Positions 1-8,374 of a stretch of DNA of 64,000 nt are shown one piece after another (position 1 is the first letter of the stretch; the number at the start of each line of letters is the position of its first letter). This stretch comes from Feifania hominis. GTDB taxonomy: Bacteria; Bacillota; Clostridia; Oscillospirales; Feifaniaceae. The notes below the pieces were generated by a model. The model was not told the DNA's origin. It made no database searches and saw only the letters and a list, made by a program, of their open reading frames with translations. A program made the position numbers and the translations under genes. The DNA lies in NCBI RefSeq assembly GCF_014384765.1, contig NZ_JACRSP010000002.1:124001-188000 (forward strand). Direction: 5' to 3'.

Positions 1-1
1 G

Positions 2-109
2 GCGCTCTGCGACGGCGCACAGTCGCTCGACTGCGACCAGTTTGATGAGCTGATGAACGGGCCGCGCGGGCTTCGGGCACGCGCCGCATTTGAGGATAAG
101 AGCCTCTAA
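2..109 (+). CDS. C-terminal fragment of an unidentified protein (5' end outside window)
   Basis: Open frame from the window edge to a TAA at 107-109, 35 residues, ending in EDKSL. The stretch LDCDQFDELMNG resembles the acidic, helical tails that end clostridial FtsH proteases (pattern L-x-G-D-E-F-x-x-L-M). The match is too short to name the gene with confidence. It lies upstream of the amidase gene on the same strand, and a repeat element begins about 45 bases after its stop. Confidence 0.35.
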   Translation, partial: ALCDGAQSLDCDQFDELMNGPRGLRARAAFEDKSL

Positions 110-123
110 ACAATATTGGGGGG

Positions 124-152
124 CTGTCAAAGTGGAGCAATGGTGGTATAAT
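124..152 (+). promoter_or_regulatory. Putative sigma-A promoter with extended -10
   Basis: CTGTCA (124-129), 17-base spacer, TATAAT (147-152) preceded by TGG, an extended -10. It could drive the amidase gene, but the transcript would first cross the repeat element at 153-282. Confidence 0.45.
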
Positions 153-282
153 GGGTTATTATATTGAATTCAGGCCGTGCTCTCATCCCCTGCGGGGCAA
201 GTCCCTGCGGGACAGCTGAAAACATGGCCGCAATCATACCATAACCGCTTCGCGTTCATGGTACTACTGTCCATCAATCCAA
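153..282. repeat. Multi-hairpin intergenic repeat, copy A (long type)
   Basis: The same element is found in arrays at 11812-12136 and 17027-17252. Recognisable blocks are GAATTCAGGCCGTGCTCTC, the paired CCCTGCGGGGC and CCCTGCGGGAC hairpins, and an arm carrying the GCTTCGCG box. The copy lies 3' of the upstream gene with the same polarity as the other arrays. An open frame can be read through it into the amidase gene (ending LKTWP), but this is repeat sequence, not protein. Confidence 0.8.
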
Positions 283-299
283 TGTCAGGAGAGACCGCC

Positions 300-1046
300 A
301 TGCCCCCCGCCCTACAAAAACGGCCGCCGCTCTCCCCCGCCCGGCGCAGGCAGCGTCTTCGCCGGCGACGGCGGCGGCAGATCGCAAGACTTCTACTGGT
401 GTGCGCCGTGGCGCTCGCGCTTCTCGCGGGACTTGTCTTCGCCATACGCGCCGTCTTCTTTCGGCCCGCATCGACGCCCGCGCCAACGCCCGCACCGACG
501 GAATATGACGAGCCGCCTCTTGCAGCCGTCACGCCGCCCGACTATGTCACACAGGATATTCTGCCGCAAAACCCCTATTCCCGCCCGGGCAGAAAGCTCG
601 AGGCGATCAACGCAGTGGTCGTTCATTACACCGGGAACCCCGGCACGACTGCAAAGCAGAACCGCAGCTACTTCGGCAATCTCGCCACCACTCATGAGAC
701 CTATGCCAGCAGTCACTTCGTCATCGGTCTCGAGGGGGAGATCATTCAGTGCGTGCCGCTCGATGAAGTCGCATTCTGCTCCAACGACCGAAACGATGAC
801 ACCATCTCCATTGAAGTCTGTCACGAGGACGAGAGCGGCGCATTCAACGAGCAGACGTATGAGGCGCTTGTCAAGCTCACCGCCTGGCTCTGCGACACGT
901 TCTCGCTCGACAGTGAGACCGGCGTCATCCGCCACTACGATGTCACCGGCAAGGAGTGCCCGCGCTACTTTGTCCAAAACGAGGACGCCTGGCAGAGCTT
1001 TCTCTATGAGGTGGGAGAGAGTGTTGCGGTCTCCGGCACCAACTGA
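300..1046 (+). CDS. Membrane-anchored N-acetylmuramoyl-L-alanine amidase (Amidase_2/PGRP fold)
   Basis: Predicted zinc hydrolase that cleaves the bond between N-acetylmuramic acid and L-alanine in peptidoglycan, acting outside the membrane. The 248-residue product has an Arg-rich cytoplasmic N-terminus (residues 15-30), one membrane helix (about 31-53), a Pro/Thr linker (56-70) and an Amidase_2 domain (about 98-240). The zinc ligands are His109 (VVHYTG), His212 (RHYD) and Cys220 (KECP). The ATG at 300 is chosen because CAGGAGAG lies just upstream; the open frame extends to 177, but that part is translated repeat DNA. The methyltransferase gene follows 21 bases later on the same strand. Signal-anchored amidases of this type act in wall turnover or in remodelling during sporulation; which applies here cannot be seen. 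Confidence 0.88.
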   Translation: MPPALQKRPPLSPARRRQRLRRRRRRQIARLLLVCAVALALLAGLVFAIRAVFFRPASTPAPTPAPTEYDEPPLAAVTPPDYVTQDILPQNPYSRPGRKLEAINAVVVHYTGNPGTTAKQNRSYFGNLATTHETYASSHFVIGLEGEIIQCVPLDEVAFCSNDRNDDTISIEVCHEDESGAFNEQTYEALVKLTAWLCDTFSLDSETGVIRHYDVTGKECPRYFVQNEDAWQSFLYEVGESVAVSGTN

Positions 1047-1067
1047 TGCAGCGAAAGAGGAACCGCC

Positions 1068-1802
1068 ATGAAAGAAAACAAGTACGACGACAGCGTCTTT
1101 TTTGAAAAATACAGCCAGATGACCCGCTCCCAAAAGGGGCTTGAGGGCGCCGGCGAGTGGAAGACCCTCGAGCCCATGCTGCCCGATTTTACAGGCAGAC
1201 GTGTGCTTGACCTCGGGTGCGGCTTTGGCTGGCACTGCGAATATGCCGCCCGCCACGGCGCCGCAAGCGTCGTCGGGGTCGATCTCTCCGAGCGGATGCT
1301 CGCGCGCGCCCGCAGCGAGCACAGCGCTCCCGTCATCCGCTATGAGTGCATGTCCATCGAGGATGTGGATTTCGCCCCCGGCAGCTTTGACGTGGTGCTC
1401 AGCTCCCTTGCTTTTCACTATGTGGCCGACTTTGATGCGGTGGCAGAGAAAATCCACCGTTTTCTCACCCCGGGCGGTGACTTTGTCTTCTCCTGTGAGC
1501 ACCCGGTTTTCACCGCCTATGGCACGCAGGACTGGTACTACGCCCCAGACGGCAGCATTCTCCACTTCCCTGTTGACCGCTATTTCATCGAGGGCAGGCG
1601 CGAAGCGGTGTTTCTCGGCGAGAGGGTCGTCAAATACCACCGTACACTGACAAGCTATGTACAGGCGTTGCTTCAAAACGGCTTTGCTGTCACCGATCTG
1701 AAAGAGCCCCAGCCGCTGCAGGAGATGCTCGATCTGCCGGGCATGGTCGACGAGCTGCGCCGTCCCATGATGCTCATCGTCGCGGCAAAAAAACAAATGT
1801 AA
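1068..1802 (+). CDS. Class I SAM-dependent methyltransferase
   Basis: 244-residue protein with a class I (Rossmann-fold) methyltransferase core. Motif I is VLDLGCGFGWH (about residues 45-55), followed by the acidic loop GVDLSERML that binds the ribose of SAM, and motif IV SFDVVLSSLAFHYV. The C-terminal third (VFTAYGTQDWYY, RYFIEG) matches the Methyltransf_11-type proteins common in clostridia, usually annotated only as SAM methyltransferases. The substrate is unknown. GAGG lies 8 bases before the ATG, and the gene probably shares a transcript with the amidase upstream. A strong hairpin terminator follows the stop codon directly. Confidence 0.85.
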   Translation: MKENKYDDSVFFEKYSQMTRSQKGLEGAGEWKTLEPMLPDFTGRRVLDLGCGFGWHCEYAARHGAASVVGVDLSERMLARARSEHSAPVIRYECMSIEDVDFAPGSFDVVLSSLAFHYVADFDAVAEKIHRFLTPGGDFVFSCEHPVFTAYGTQDWYYAPDGSILHFPVDRYFIEGRREAVFLGERVVKYHRTLTSYVQALLQNGFAVTDLKEPQPLQEMLDLPGMVDELRRPMMLIVAAKKQM

Positions 1803-1837
1803 AAGCAGGGAACCGATGGTCGGTTCCCTGCTTTTTT
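1801..1837. terminator. Bidirectional rho-independent terminator
   Basis: A 16-bp stem (AAAAGCAGGGAACCGA paired with its complement) has a 3-base loop, with T-runs on both strands. It separates the convergent methyltransferase and MATE genes and overlaps both gene ends. Confidence 0.9.
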
Positions 1838-3158
1838 ACAGTTTTTCCAATCTCTTCTGCTGTCTGCAGATGAGAAGGACCACGGCAGCTGCTACCACTG
1901 CCTCTGTGACCGGCATGGCGAGCCACAGAGCATCGGGTCCGGCAAGCGCCGGCAGAAGAAGGATCAGCGCTCCGCTCAAGGCGAGGCCGCGGGCGATCGA
2001 CAGGCAGAAAGAGATACTCGGCCTCATCAGAGACTGAAAGTAGTAGGTGGAGAAAATGTTCAGCGGCAGCAGAAGAAAGGACAGTCCATAGGCTCTCAAA
2101 ATCGCCGGTGCGATCTGCCGGATCTGCGGTGTGGGCTCCATGAAGATGCGAATCAATCCGTTCGGAACGGCGGATACCAGCGCCGTCCACGCAAGGCCAA
2201 AAAACGCCACAGAGTACAGCGAGTAGCGCAGGGTCTCACTCACTCGCCGGCTCTGTCCCGCGCCGTAATTGACCGATAAAATGGGCTGTGCCGCCTGCCC
2301 CACGCTGTAGGCGCAGCACTGGACAATCGTACTGATGTTGACCAGCACACCGTAGACCGAGAGCGCGTCGGTGCCGAGATAGCGGATGATCTGGCGGTTG
2401 AAGAGCATGGTCAGAATCCCCATTGCGACATCGACAAAAAAGGTCGACAGGCCCGTCACAGCAATCTGGCCGAACTTGCCGACAGTCTTCGCCGGCCGGA
2501 CAAGCCGAAGCGTGTTTTTCCGGGTGAAAAAATGCGTGATGAGTACGATGCAGGTAATCAGCGCACCGATGGCTGTGGCAAGGCCTGCGCCCATGATTCC
2601 CATGTCGAACACAAAGACGAACACATAGTCGCCGAAGATGTTGAAGATGCCGCCGGAGAGCACCGCCGCAGTCGCGAGTCCCGGGTTGTTGTCGTTTCGC
2701 AGAAAGGCCGCGAGCATCTGGTTGAACAAAAACAGCGGCACGGCAAACTTGATGGGCAGAAGATACTCTCTGGCAAGCGGCAGCAGTGTGCGCTCCGCGC
2801 CGAAGAGCGTGAGCATCTGTGTGTCAAACAGGGCAACGGCGACCCAGCTGACCGCGGCGAGCAGCGTCGTCAAAAGCAGCGATGCGGTAAAGTACTCCCG
2901 CTCCCGCCTCGTCTCACCCCGTCCGCGCGCGGCGCTGAAAAGCACACCCCCGCCAATGCCGGTGAGCAGGCCGAGACTGTAGATGATGTTCCAGACCGGC
3001 GCGACCACCGCGAGAGCCGCCGTGCCGGACGGTCCCTGATACTGGCCGACCATCGCCATATCCACGATGCTGTAGATCGAACCGATCAGCGCACTGCCAA
3101 ACGCCGCGCCCAAATAGCGAAAATAGATGGTCTTGATTTTTCCCTGCAGCAAATCCAC
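1836..3158 (-). CDS. MATE family multidrug/cation efflux transporter
   Basis: 440-residue integral membrane protein of the MATE family (clostridial MepA/DinF-like branch), expected to export cationic drugs or metabolites in exchange for Na+ or H+. About 12 hydrophobic helices are visible. The first repeat carries FGSALIGSIYSIVDMAMVGQ and the second carries VGQAAQPILSVNYGAG, the characteristic MATE motif after helix 7. The start chosen is GTG at 3156-3158, because GGAGG sits 7 bases upstream. An in-frame ATG 15 bases earlier lies before that ribosome site and has none of its own. The gene stands alone and is preceded by a consensus promoter and a terminator-bearing leader, so it is probably controlled by attenuation. 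The substrate cannot be read from sequence. Confidence 0.88.
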   Translation of the reverse strand: MDLLQGKIKTIYFRYLGAAFGSALIGSIYSIVDMAMVGQYQGPSGTAALAVVAPVWNIIYSLGLLTGIGGGVLFSAARGRGETRREREYFTASLLLTTLLAAVSWVAVALFDTQMLTLFGAERTLLPLAREYLLPIKFAVPLFLFNQMLAAFLRNDNNPGLATAAVLSGGIFNIFGDYVFVFVFDMGIMGAGLATAIGALITCIVLITHFFTRKNTLRLVRPAKTVGKFGQIAVTGLSTFFVDVAMGILTMLFNRQIIRYLGTDALSVYGVLVNISTIVQCCAYSVGQAAQPILSVNYGAGQSRRVSETLRYSLYSVAFFGLAWTALVSAVPNGLIRIFMEPTPQIRQIAPAILRAYGLSFLLLPLNIFSTYYFQSLMRPSISFCLSIARGLALSGALILLLPALAGPDALWLAMPVTEAVVAAAVVLLICRQQKRLEKL

Positions 3159-3179
3159 TGTACAACCTCCCATAACAAC

Positions 3180-3230
3180 AAAAAAGCCGGATAAACCAAC
3201 AGGCTTTTCAACCTGTCACCTTATCCAGCT
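3180..3230 (-). terminator. Leader terminator (attenuator) of the MATE gene
   Basis: On the minus strand AGCTGGATAA pairs with TTATCCGGCT (10 bp, one G-U), enclosing a second ACAGG/CCTGT stem, and is followed by six T. It lies between the promoter and the start codon, so full-length mRNA requires read-through. Confidence 0.75.
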
Positions 3231-3268
3231 CACCATTTCCAGCGAATGGCTCACCCTCCGCGTGAACG
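3231..3268 (-). promoter_or_regulatory. Structured 5' leader upstream of the attenuator (possible riboswitch or leader-peptide region)
   Basis: Two small hairpins precede the terminator: GTTCAC/GTGAGC with loop GCGGAGG, and CCATT/AATGG. The first loop exposes a Shine-Dalgarno-like GGAGG. A 5-codon reading frame (ATT CGC TGG AAA TGG TGA) begins 7 bases after that GGAGG, though with a non-standard start. No known riboswitch class was recognised. Confidence 0.4.
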
Positions 3269-3274
3269 AATCCG

Positions 3275-3303
3275 ATTATACAAAACAGTATCTTCAAAGT
3301 CAA
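3275..3303 (-). promoter_or_regulatory. Sigma-A promoter of the MATE gene
   Basis: TTGACT, 17-base spacer, TATAAT on the minus strand, about 120 bases upstream of the GTG start. Confidence 0.8.
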
Positions 3304-3313
3304 GCCCCTGCGC

Positions 3314-3349
3314 AAAAAAAGCGCCGCGAAATCTGTTCGCGGCGCTTTT
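3314..3349 (-). terminator. Terminator of the ferritin gene
   Basis: AAGCGCCGCGAA/TTCGCGGCGCTT stem with a 5-base loop, followed by a T-run on the minus strand. It begins 12 bases after the ferritin stop. Confidence 0.85.
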
Positions 3350-3360
3350 GGGTCCGTTTT

Positions 3361-3870
3361 TCAGAGGGTCAGAGACGGCGCGGAATAGACGCGTCCCATC
3401 AGCTCACCGTTGAGCATGTAAAGACCCTTGGGATCGCTGCCGAAGAGTTCCATCTTGGTGATGAGATCGGCCGCGTTTTTCTCCTCTTCTCCCTGCTCCT
3501 TGACAAACCAGTCGAGGAACTGCACCGTTCTGTAATCCTTTGCCGCCTGCGCCGCCGCATAGATCGTATCAATCAGCGAGGTCACATACTTCTCGTGCTC
3601 CAGCGAAGCGCGCAGCGGGTCCATCGGGGCCTGAAATACCTTGTCGGGCTTTGCAACAGCCTCGAGTGTGACGCTCTCGCTGTTGTTGTGCAGATACCGG
3701 TAAATCAGCATGGCGTGATCCTGTTCCTCTTTCGCCTGAATCTCATACCAGTTGGCAAAGCCGTCAAGGCCCTTGGCCGAATAGTAGTTTGCCATATCCA
3801 GATACAGATAGGCCGAGTAGAGCTCCTTGTTGATCTGCTCATTGAGCAGCGCGGATACTTTCTTGTCCAT
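3361..3870 (-). CDS. ftnA: Ferritin (iron storage, ferroxidase type)
   Basis: 169-residue non-haem ferritin that oxidises Fe2+ and stores iron as a mineral core in a 24-subunit cytoplasmic shell. Ferroxidase residues visible are Glu16 (NKELYSAYLY), Glu49 and His52 (KEEQDHA), with further acidic residues near LEHEKY and EQGEEEK. Length and motif order match bacterial FtnA. The gene stands alone between its own promoter and terminator. A dyad resembling the one at the feoA and feoB genes overlaps its transcription start, linking it to the DtxR-family regulator at 39 kb. An iron-activated repressor would be expected to act on uptake genes rather than on storage, so the sign of regulation is unclear. 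Confidence 0.93.
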   Translation of the reverse strand: MDKKVSALLNEQINKELYSAYLYLDMANYYSAKGLDGFANWYEIQAKEEQDHAMLIYRYLHNNSESVTLEAVAKPDKVFQAPMDPLRASLEHEKYVTSLIDTIYAAAQAAKDYRTVQFLDWFVKEQGEEEKNAADLITKMELFGSDPKGLYMLNGELMGRVYSAPSLTL

Positions 3871-3895
3871 CGTTTTTTCTCCTTATTCTCTGATT

Positions 3896-3914
3896 GGATT
3901 AGTTTCTTCTAACC
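3896..3914. promoter_or_regulatory. Candidate DtxR-type iron operator at ferritin promoter
   Basis: On the minus strand GGTTAG, 6 bases, CTAATCC. This is the same half-sites and spacer as at 39005-39022 (GGTTAG-N6-CTAACC), with one inserted base. It lies just downstream of the -10 box, a repressing position. Confidence 0.5.
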
Positions 3915-3917
3915 AAA

Positions 3918-3945
3918 AGTATATCACTTTAGTATAATTTGTCAA
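3918..3945 (-). promoter_or_regulatory. Sigma-A promoter of the ferritin gene
   Basis: TTGACA, 16-base spacer, TATACT on the minus strand. Confidence 0.8.
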
Positions 3946-3948
3946 GAG

Positions 3949-3980
3949 AAAAAGGGAGCGCACTGAGATCGTGCGCTCCC
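3949..3980 (-). terminator. Terminator of the SLH/B12 surface-protein gene
   Basis: GGGAGCGCAC/GTGCGCTCCC hairpin followed by TTTTT on the minus strand, directly after the stop codon and abutting the ferritin promoter. Confidence 0.85.
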
Positions 3981-3986
3981 CTTGTG

Positions 3987-6900
3987 TTACTTCTGCAGTT
4001 TGTGCCAGCGCATCAGAACGGTCGCAGCCTCGGCGCGGGTCATCTGAGCCGACGGGGCAAACGCGCCGCCGTCGCGGCCGACCATGAGGCCTCTGCTCTC
4101 GCAGTACGCGGCCGCCTCAAGAGCCCAGCTTGAAATCTGTGCCGCATCGGGATAGCTCGGCTGACCCTGTACCGGCGCCTGACCCAGCTTTTGCGCATAG
4201 CGGTAGAGCATCACGGCAAATTGCTCGCGCGTGATTGCCTCGTCGCCGGCAAAGAGTCCCGAGAGCCCCTCGACGACGCCCGCTTCACCCGCCCAGGCGG
4301 CAGCCTCTGCATACCAGCTCTGCGGCGGCACATCGCGAAATTCACTCGCCCCGCCCGGTGTCGGTTCGCCCGCGAGCCGGTAGAGCACCGTGACCAGCAT
4401 GGCTCTGCTCATGCCGATGTCTGCGCCAAAGCTGCCGTCTTCCATGCCGCCAAAGAGCTTGTTCTCGGCGACATACACGGCGGCCTCATAGTACCAGTGC
4501 GCCTCGTTCACATCCGAAAACACCTGCGGCTCGTCCGGTGTGACCACGGTGCCGCCGGCAAACTTGCCCGCATCCGGATCCTTGGTCCAGTCGGTGGTGT
4601 AGTAGAAGAGAATCTCATCGCCGCTTTTGAGCCCCTGCTCCTGCAGTCCGACGCTCGGCAGCGTGCCGTTGACTTTGTAGAGCCAGCCGGAATTCTCACC
4701 GCGGTCAAACTGCGCGAGCGTCTCGCCGGCGGCGGTAGTGATCGAGGAGACATAGCCGCTCTGCGCCCCCGTCTGGGAAAAGCCTTTCTCCTCGAGAACC
4801 TTGACAAAGGCGTGATAGACTTTTGCATCGCTTTTGAGCGTCACAGCTGTGCGGGAAATCCAGGTGGAGCTGTCGCTCTTCAGCGTGAAATAGACCGTGA
4901 TATCACTGTCCCCCGAGGGGTCCGGCGGCGTAGTGCTGCCGGTGCCGTTGGCGTAGGCCGGCGTCTTTTCGAGCGCTGTGCAGTCGTAGACGTCATAGGG
5001 GCCCTCTGATCTTTTGACTCCCATGGCAGCGCTCAGCGCGAGAAACGCCTGCTTGGTGGCATAGTCGTTGGAAAAGCCGTCGCCCGCGCTGTTCTTATGG
5101 GATACAAGCCCGTCGAGCAGACTTGTGTCCTGCTTGACAAAGCGCGGGTCACTGTCGGGGTCGATGCCGAGCTGTGCAAGCGCGATGATGACCATTGCGT
5201 CGGCGTTGGCATTGCCAAAGCTGCCGTCGTCGCCCTGTTTTTCCGACAGAGTCTCCACGAGCGCATCCACGGCCGTCTTCACCTGCGGGCGGTCATAAAA
5301 GGGCGTCAGACCCTGTAAAATCATCGCGGGGGTGTCCGCTCCCCAGCCCCAGTTGACGTTCTCAAGCTCTGCGAGCAGGTAATCGATGTGCGCGTCAACC
5401 ATTGCGCTGGATGTTACTCCGCCCTGCCGCAGCGCGGTGAGCACATAGGGCGCGATGGTGGAGTAATAGCCCTGTTTGGCCTCATCGAGATCAATTTTCT
5501 CAAGCTGCGCGAGCGCATCAAGCTCGGTTCGGTTGACAGTCCACAGCGAGCTTGCGTCGCGCCCGAGCGCACTCATGGCATTGACCGCGTTTGCCAGGAG
5601 ATTGGCGAGCTTTGCCTGTGAGGACTCACCCTCGGCCACCGCTTTGACGGTCTTGTTGATCAGCGTCTGCTGCGCGTCGGCTGAAAGCCCGCTCCTGCCC
5701 GACAACTCCGTCCAGGCGCGCATTCCCATGGCGTGCCACCACTCGCCGCTCGCCTCCCAGAACGCACTGTCTTTCTGCGCGTATGCCGCCGCGATGTTCG
5801 CCCACAGAATCGACGCCTCATCCTGCTCGGTCCCGGCGCCGAGTACGGTCACGACGATCTGCTTTGTCACACTCTGCACACCGGGACACGCGGCGAAGCG
5901 CGGGCTTGTGAGCGTCGCTGTCAGCGTGACTTCCGTGTCCTCGGCGGGCCGTGTCACCTTGAGAGTATCCGAGATGACCGCGGGGGCGCTGCTCGACCAG
6001 GCGATGTTTGCACCGACATGGTGGTAATTGGCGGCAGCGGCAAACTCCACCGTTTCACCTGCCACCGCCGACTTCATTGCCTGCAGATCGGCGGTTACCT
6101 CACCGCGCTGGGTGTTGTCCTTTCGAATGGTCTCAAAGGTCAGGCTGTCAGCGACTCTGCGCAAAATCCCGTTTTCAGCGGCCGCTTCGGCGGCGCCGAA
6201 CGCAAGCACCTTTGTCGGGAAGCGCCGCTCGGCAGTGGCCCCGTTGTATTCCAGCGTGAGCACAATATCGCCGGTCTGATCAGCGGAGGTCCTTGTGATG
6301 TCCGCGCCCGAAGTGACCGTACCGATGCCCGGGTTCTCCGACGACCACCGGACGGTGATTGCCCTCATTTCCTCCCGGAAGCCAGGCAGATCATCGACAT
6401 AGTTCCAGTTGTAGGGGATGTCGTTGATGCTGTAGGTCAGCGCCATGAGATCGGCCGGGTCTTTCGTTCCACGCACGGTGACGGCGTCAAGCGAGTAGAG
6501 CGCGACTGCCTCATCGACAAGCGCCTGTGCCGACTGCTGCTCCTGCTGCGTCACAGCGGGCACGCTCACCGTAAACTTCTTTTCTCCATAACCCGGCTCG
6601 GGAGTCGGGCCGGCAGGCGCCATCCCATACTGCCAGTATGCGCCCGGATTGATGCGCGCCGTCAGCGTGACTTCGGCAGCCGGCTCCCCGACGCCAGGGC
6701 GCGTGACCTTGGCTGCAAAGGCGTTGCTTACCGCATAGTCTCCGACCGCAATCACCGAGGGATTGCTCGACGTCCAAACAAGCTCCGTGTAGTAGCCCTC
6801 CGGGTCGGTTGCGGGCAGGGAGAGGTCTGTCTTGACGTTGTCGGCGTCGGCATTGTCCCCTTTGATGACGTCAAAGCTCAGCCATGCGGCCTCAAATGCC

Positions 6901-8258
6901 TCCTCCTTTGTTGCTTTTCTCGCATTGATTGTCACCTTGGGCGAATAGGTCTTCTCCACCCCGCCGAGGCTGAGGGTGAACGACACCTCTTTGTTTCTCA
7001 CTCTGCTCTCGCCGTAGGTGATGGTCCCATCCGGCGCGACCTGTGTCTGCTCACCCGGAACACAGGTGTCGGCTACCGTGACGGACGGGTTGATCGCCTG
7101 AACCTTCGAGCGCACCAGTTCAATGAGATTGGTATCCTGTTTTGCCGAGTTGTCCTGCTTCCACTCACTTGGCGTCACCGAGGTGGGCAGCGCGGCGACA
7201 AGCTCCTCGAGTACGGTCTCGGACGATGGCATCGCCTTGACGGTCAGCGGGATTTCCGCGGTGTCGCTTGCCGTGCCGTAGGTGACGGTCGCCGTGAGCG
7301 TGACCGTTTGATCGCCCGTTTCATAGAGCGGCCGAATCACCGTTCCGTCCGCTTTCACCACCGCGGGATTTGACGACTCCCAGGTGACGGTCGTCTTGCC
7401 GCTGGCGCCGAGTTTCAAAAGTGCCAGAGCCTGCGTCACGGCAGTGGAATCGGTGTTGCTTCCCCGAATGGCATCGAAATTGAGCGCCGCTGTGTCGCTC
7501 GCGACAGCAGCCTCTTTTTGCTCGTCGCTCTCCGCTTCGGTCACAGTGACAACGCAGACCGCCGGAACCAGACTTGTCCCCGTCTTGGCCGCAGAGAGCG
7601 CGTAGGTTCCGGGCTCTTCAAACGACAGTACCGCAAGGCCCGAGGCATCGGTCTCGCCGATTTCATCATAGGGAATGTTGCAGGAGAGCTCGTCTCCCAC
7701 CAGGATGGCGGCGCCGCCAAGCGGCGTCTCGGCGCGCTCTCCATTCATCATGCCGCCCATCCAGTCGGGGGTCACGATGACATTGGAGAACAGCGTCACA
7801 CCGAGCGCCGCACCGGCCGGCACCGATACGGTCTGCCGGTCAAAGCGAGTGTAGAGGTCGCTCGAATAGTCCCGGTAGACCGTTCCCTCAATGTCGTCGC
7901 CGGCGCTGAGCGTCGCGGTGGGATCCATCACCATGACACCGTTTACAAAGTATCCGACATTGGATGTCGTCACGCCCCAGAACTTTGAGAAAAAGCCTCC
8001 GCTGCCCGCGTAGCCGTCCTCTGCGTCGCAGTGTAGCTCATGGGCCATACAAAGCGCGTCAAAGGCGGTGGAGCCCTCCGGCACCTCCACCGGCACGCGC
8101 ACCATGCCGTCCACGCCGTTTTTGGAGAGCTGAAACTCCCCCTCAAGGCTCACGCTCACATAGACCGTGATGTCCCCCTGCGCCGCGAGTGCCTGTGCCG
8201 GCACCAGCCCGAGCGCGAACACCAGTGCCAGAATGAGCGTCAGCAATCTCTTTTTCAT
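3987..8258 (-). CDS. Secreted SLH-anchored protein with transcobalamin-like (DUF4430) domains and an alpha/alpha-barrel-like region; candidate surface B12-binding protein
   Basis: 1423-residue exported protein. Visible parts: signal peptide (1-25, ending AQALAA); a first DUF4430-like domain (about 28-130, with GYFVNGVMV); 4 atypical bacterial Ig-like domains (about 250-800, each with a LNFDAIRGSN- or LSFDVIKGDN-like start and a WTSSNPSV strand); a helical repeat region like prenyltransferase/terpenoid-cyclase toroids (about 815-1085, with WGWGADTPAMIL and GDDGSFGNANADAM); a second DUF4430 domain (about 1118-1225, with SGWLYKVNG and LKSGDEILFYYT); and three SLH repeats (about 1243-1423). DUF4430 is related to the C-terminal domain of transcobalamin, and animal B12 carriers pair that domain with an alpha6/alpha6 barrel. 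Because a cobalamin riboswitch precedes the gene, I infer B12 capture at the cell wall. No B12-binding residue is proven, and adhesive or other ligand roles remain possible. Confidence 0.85.
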   Translation of the reverse strand: MKKRLLTLILALVFALGLVPAQALAAQGDITVYVSVSLEGEFQLSKNGVDGMVRVPVEVPEGSTAFDALCMAHELHCDAEDGYAGSGGFFSKFWGVTTSNVGYFVNGVMVMDPTATLSAGDDIEGTVYRDYSSDLYTRFDRQTVSVPAGAALGVTLFSNVIVTPDWMGGMMNGERAETPLGGAAILVGDELSCNIPYDEIGETDASGLAVLSFEEPGTYALSAAKTGTSLVPAVCVVTVTEAESDEQKEAAVASDTAALNFDAIRGSNTDSTAVTQALALLKLGASGKTTVTWESSNPAVVKADGTVIRPLYETGDQTVTLTATVTYGTASDTAEIPLTVKAMPSSETVLEELVAALPTSVTPSEWKQDNSAKQDTNLIELVRSKVQAINPSVTVADTCVPGEQTQVAPDGTITYGESRVRNKEVSFTLSLGGVEKTYSPKVTINARKATKEEAFEAAWLSFDVIKGDNADADNVKTDLSLPATDPEGYYTELVWTSSNPSVIAVGDYAVSNAFAAKVTRPGVGEPAAEVTLTARINPGAYWQYGMAPAGPTPEPGYGEKKFTVSVPAVTQQEQQSAQALVDEAVALYSLDAVTVRGTKDPADLMALTYSINDIPYNWNYVDDLPGFREEMRAITVRWSSENPGIGTVTSGADITRTSADQTGDIVLTLEYNGATAERRFPTKVLAFGAAEAAAENGILRRVADSLTFETIRKDNTQRGEVTADLQAMKSAVAGETVEFAAAANYHHVGANIAWSSSAPAVISDTLKVTRPAEDTEVTLTATLTSPRFAACPGVQSVTKQIVVTVLGAGTEQDEASILWANIAAAYAQKDSAFWEASGEWWHAMGMRAWTELSGRSGLSADAQQTLINKTVKAVAEGESSQAKLANLLANAVNAMSALGRDASSLWTVNRTELDALAQLEKIDLDEAKQGYYSTIAPYVLTALRQGGVTSSAMVDAHIDYLLAELENVNWGWGADTPAMILQGLTPFYDRPQVKTAVDALVETLSEKQGDDGSFGNANADAMVIIALAQLGIDPDSDPRFVKQDTSLLDGLVSHKNSAGDGFSNDYATKQAFLALSAAMGVKRSEGPYDVYDCTALEKTPAYANGTGSTTPPDPSGDSDITVYFTLKSDSSTWISRTAVTLKSDAKVYHAFVKVLEEKGFSQTGAQSGYVSSITTAAGETLAQFDRGENSGWLYKVNGTLPSVGLQEQGLKSGDEILFYYTTDWTKDPDAGKFAGGTVVTPDEPQVFSDVNEAHWYYEAAVYVAENKLFGGMEDGSFGADIGMSRAMLVTVLYRLAGEPTPGGASEFRDVPPQSWYAEAAAWAGEAGVVEGLSGLFAGDEAITREQFAVMLYRYAQKLGQAPVQGQPSYPDAAQISSWALEAAAYCESRGLMVGRDGGAFAPSAQMTRAEAATVLMRWHKLQK

Positions 8259-8283
8259 ACCAATCCCCTCTCTTTTTCAGACA

Positions 8284-8324
8284 GAAAAAAGCCGTGACAG
8301 CAAATGCCGTCACGGCCGTTTTTT
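8284..8324 (-). terminator. Expression-platform terminator of the cobalamin riboswitch
   Basis: GCCGTGAC/GTCACGGC stem, 10-base loop, then TTTTTT on the minus strand. It sits between the aptamer and the start codon of the SLH protein, as expected for transcriptional riboswitch control. Confidence 0.85.
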
Positions 8325-8374
8325 CCGTGGATAATCTGCCAGCGCCTCCGTAGATCCGCAGAGGGCTCGCCTTC

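Noticed and set aside
177..299. Upstream extension of the amidase frame (residues MLSS... to GETA)
   Set aside because: It is translation of a multi-hairpin repeat that also appears before plsC. A good ribosome site supports the ATG at 300.
393..1796. Long minus-strand frame antisense to the amidase and methyltransferase genes
   Set aside because: Shadow frame from GC-rich codon bias. The plus-strand genes have clear domains and ribosome sites.
3174..3268. Known riboswitch (guanidine, ZTP, THF, yybP-ykoY, glycine) before the first MATE gene
   Set aside because: None of the conserved blocks of these classes were found, so it is reported only as an attenuator leader.
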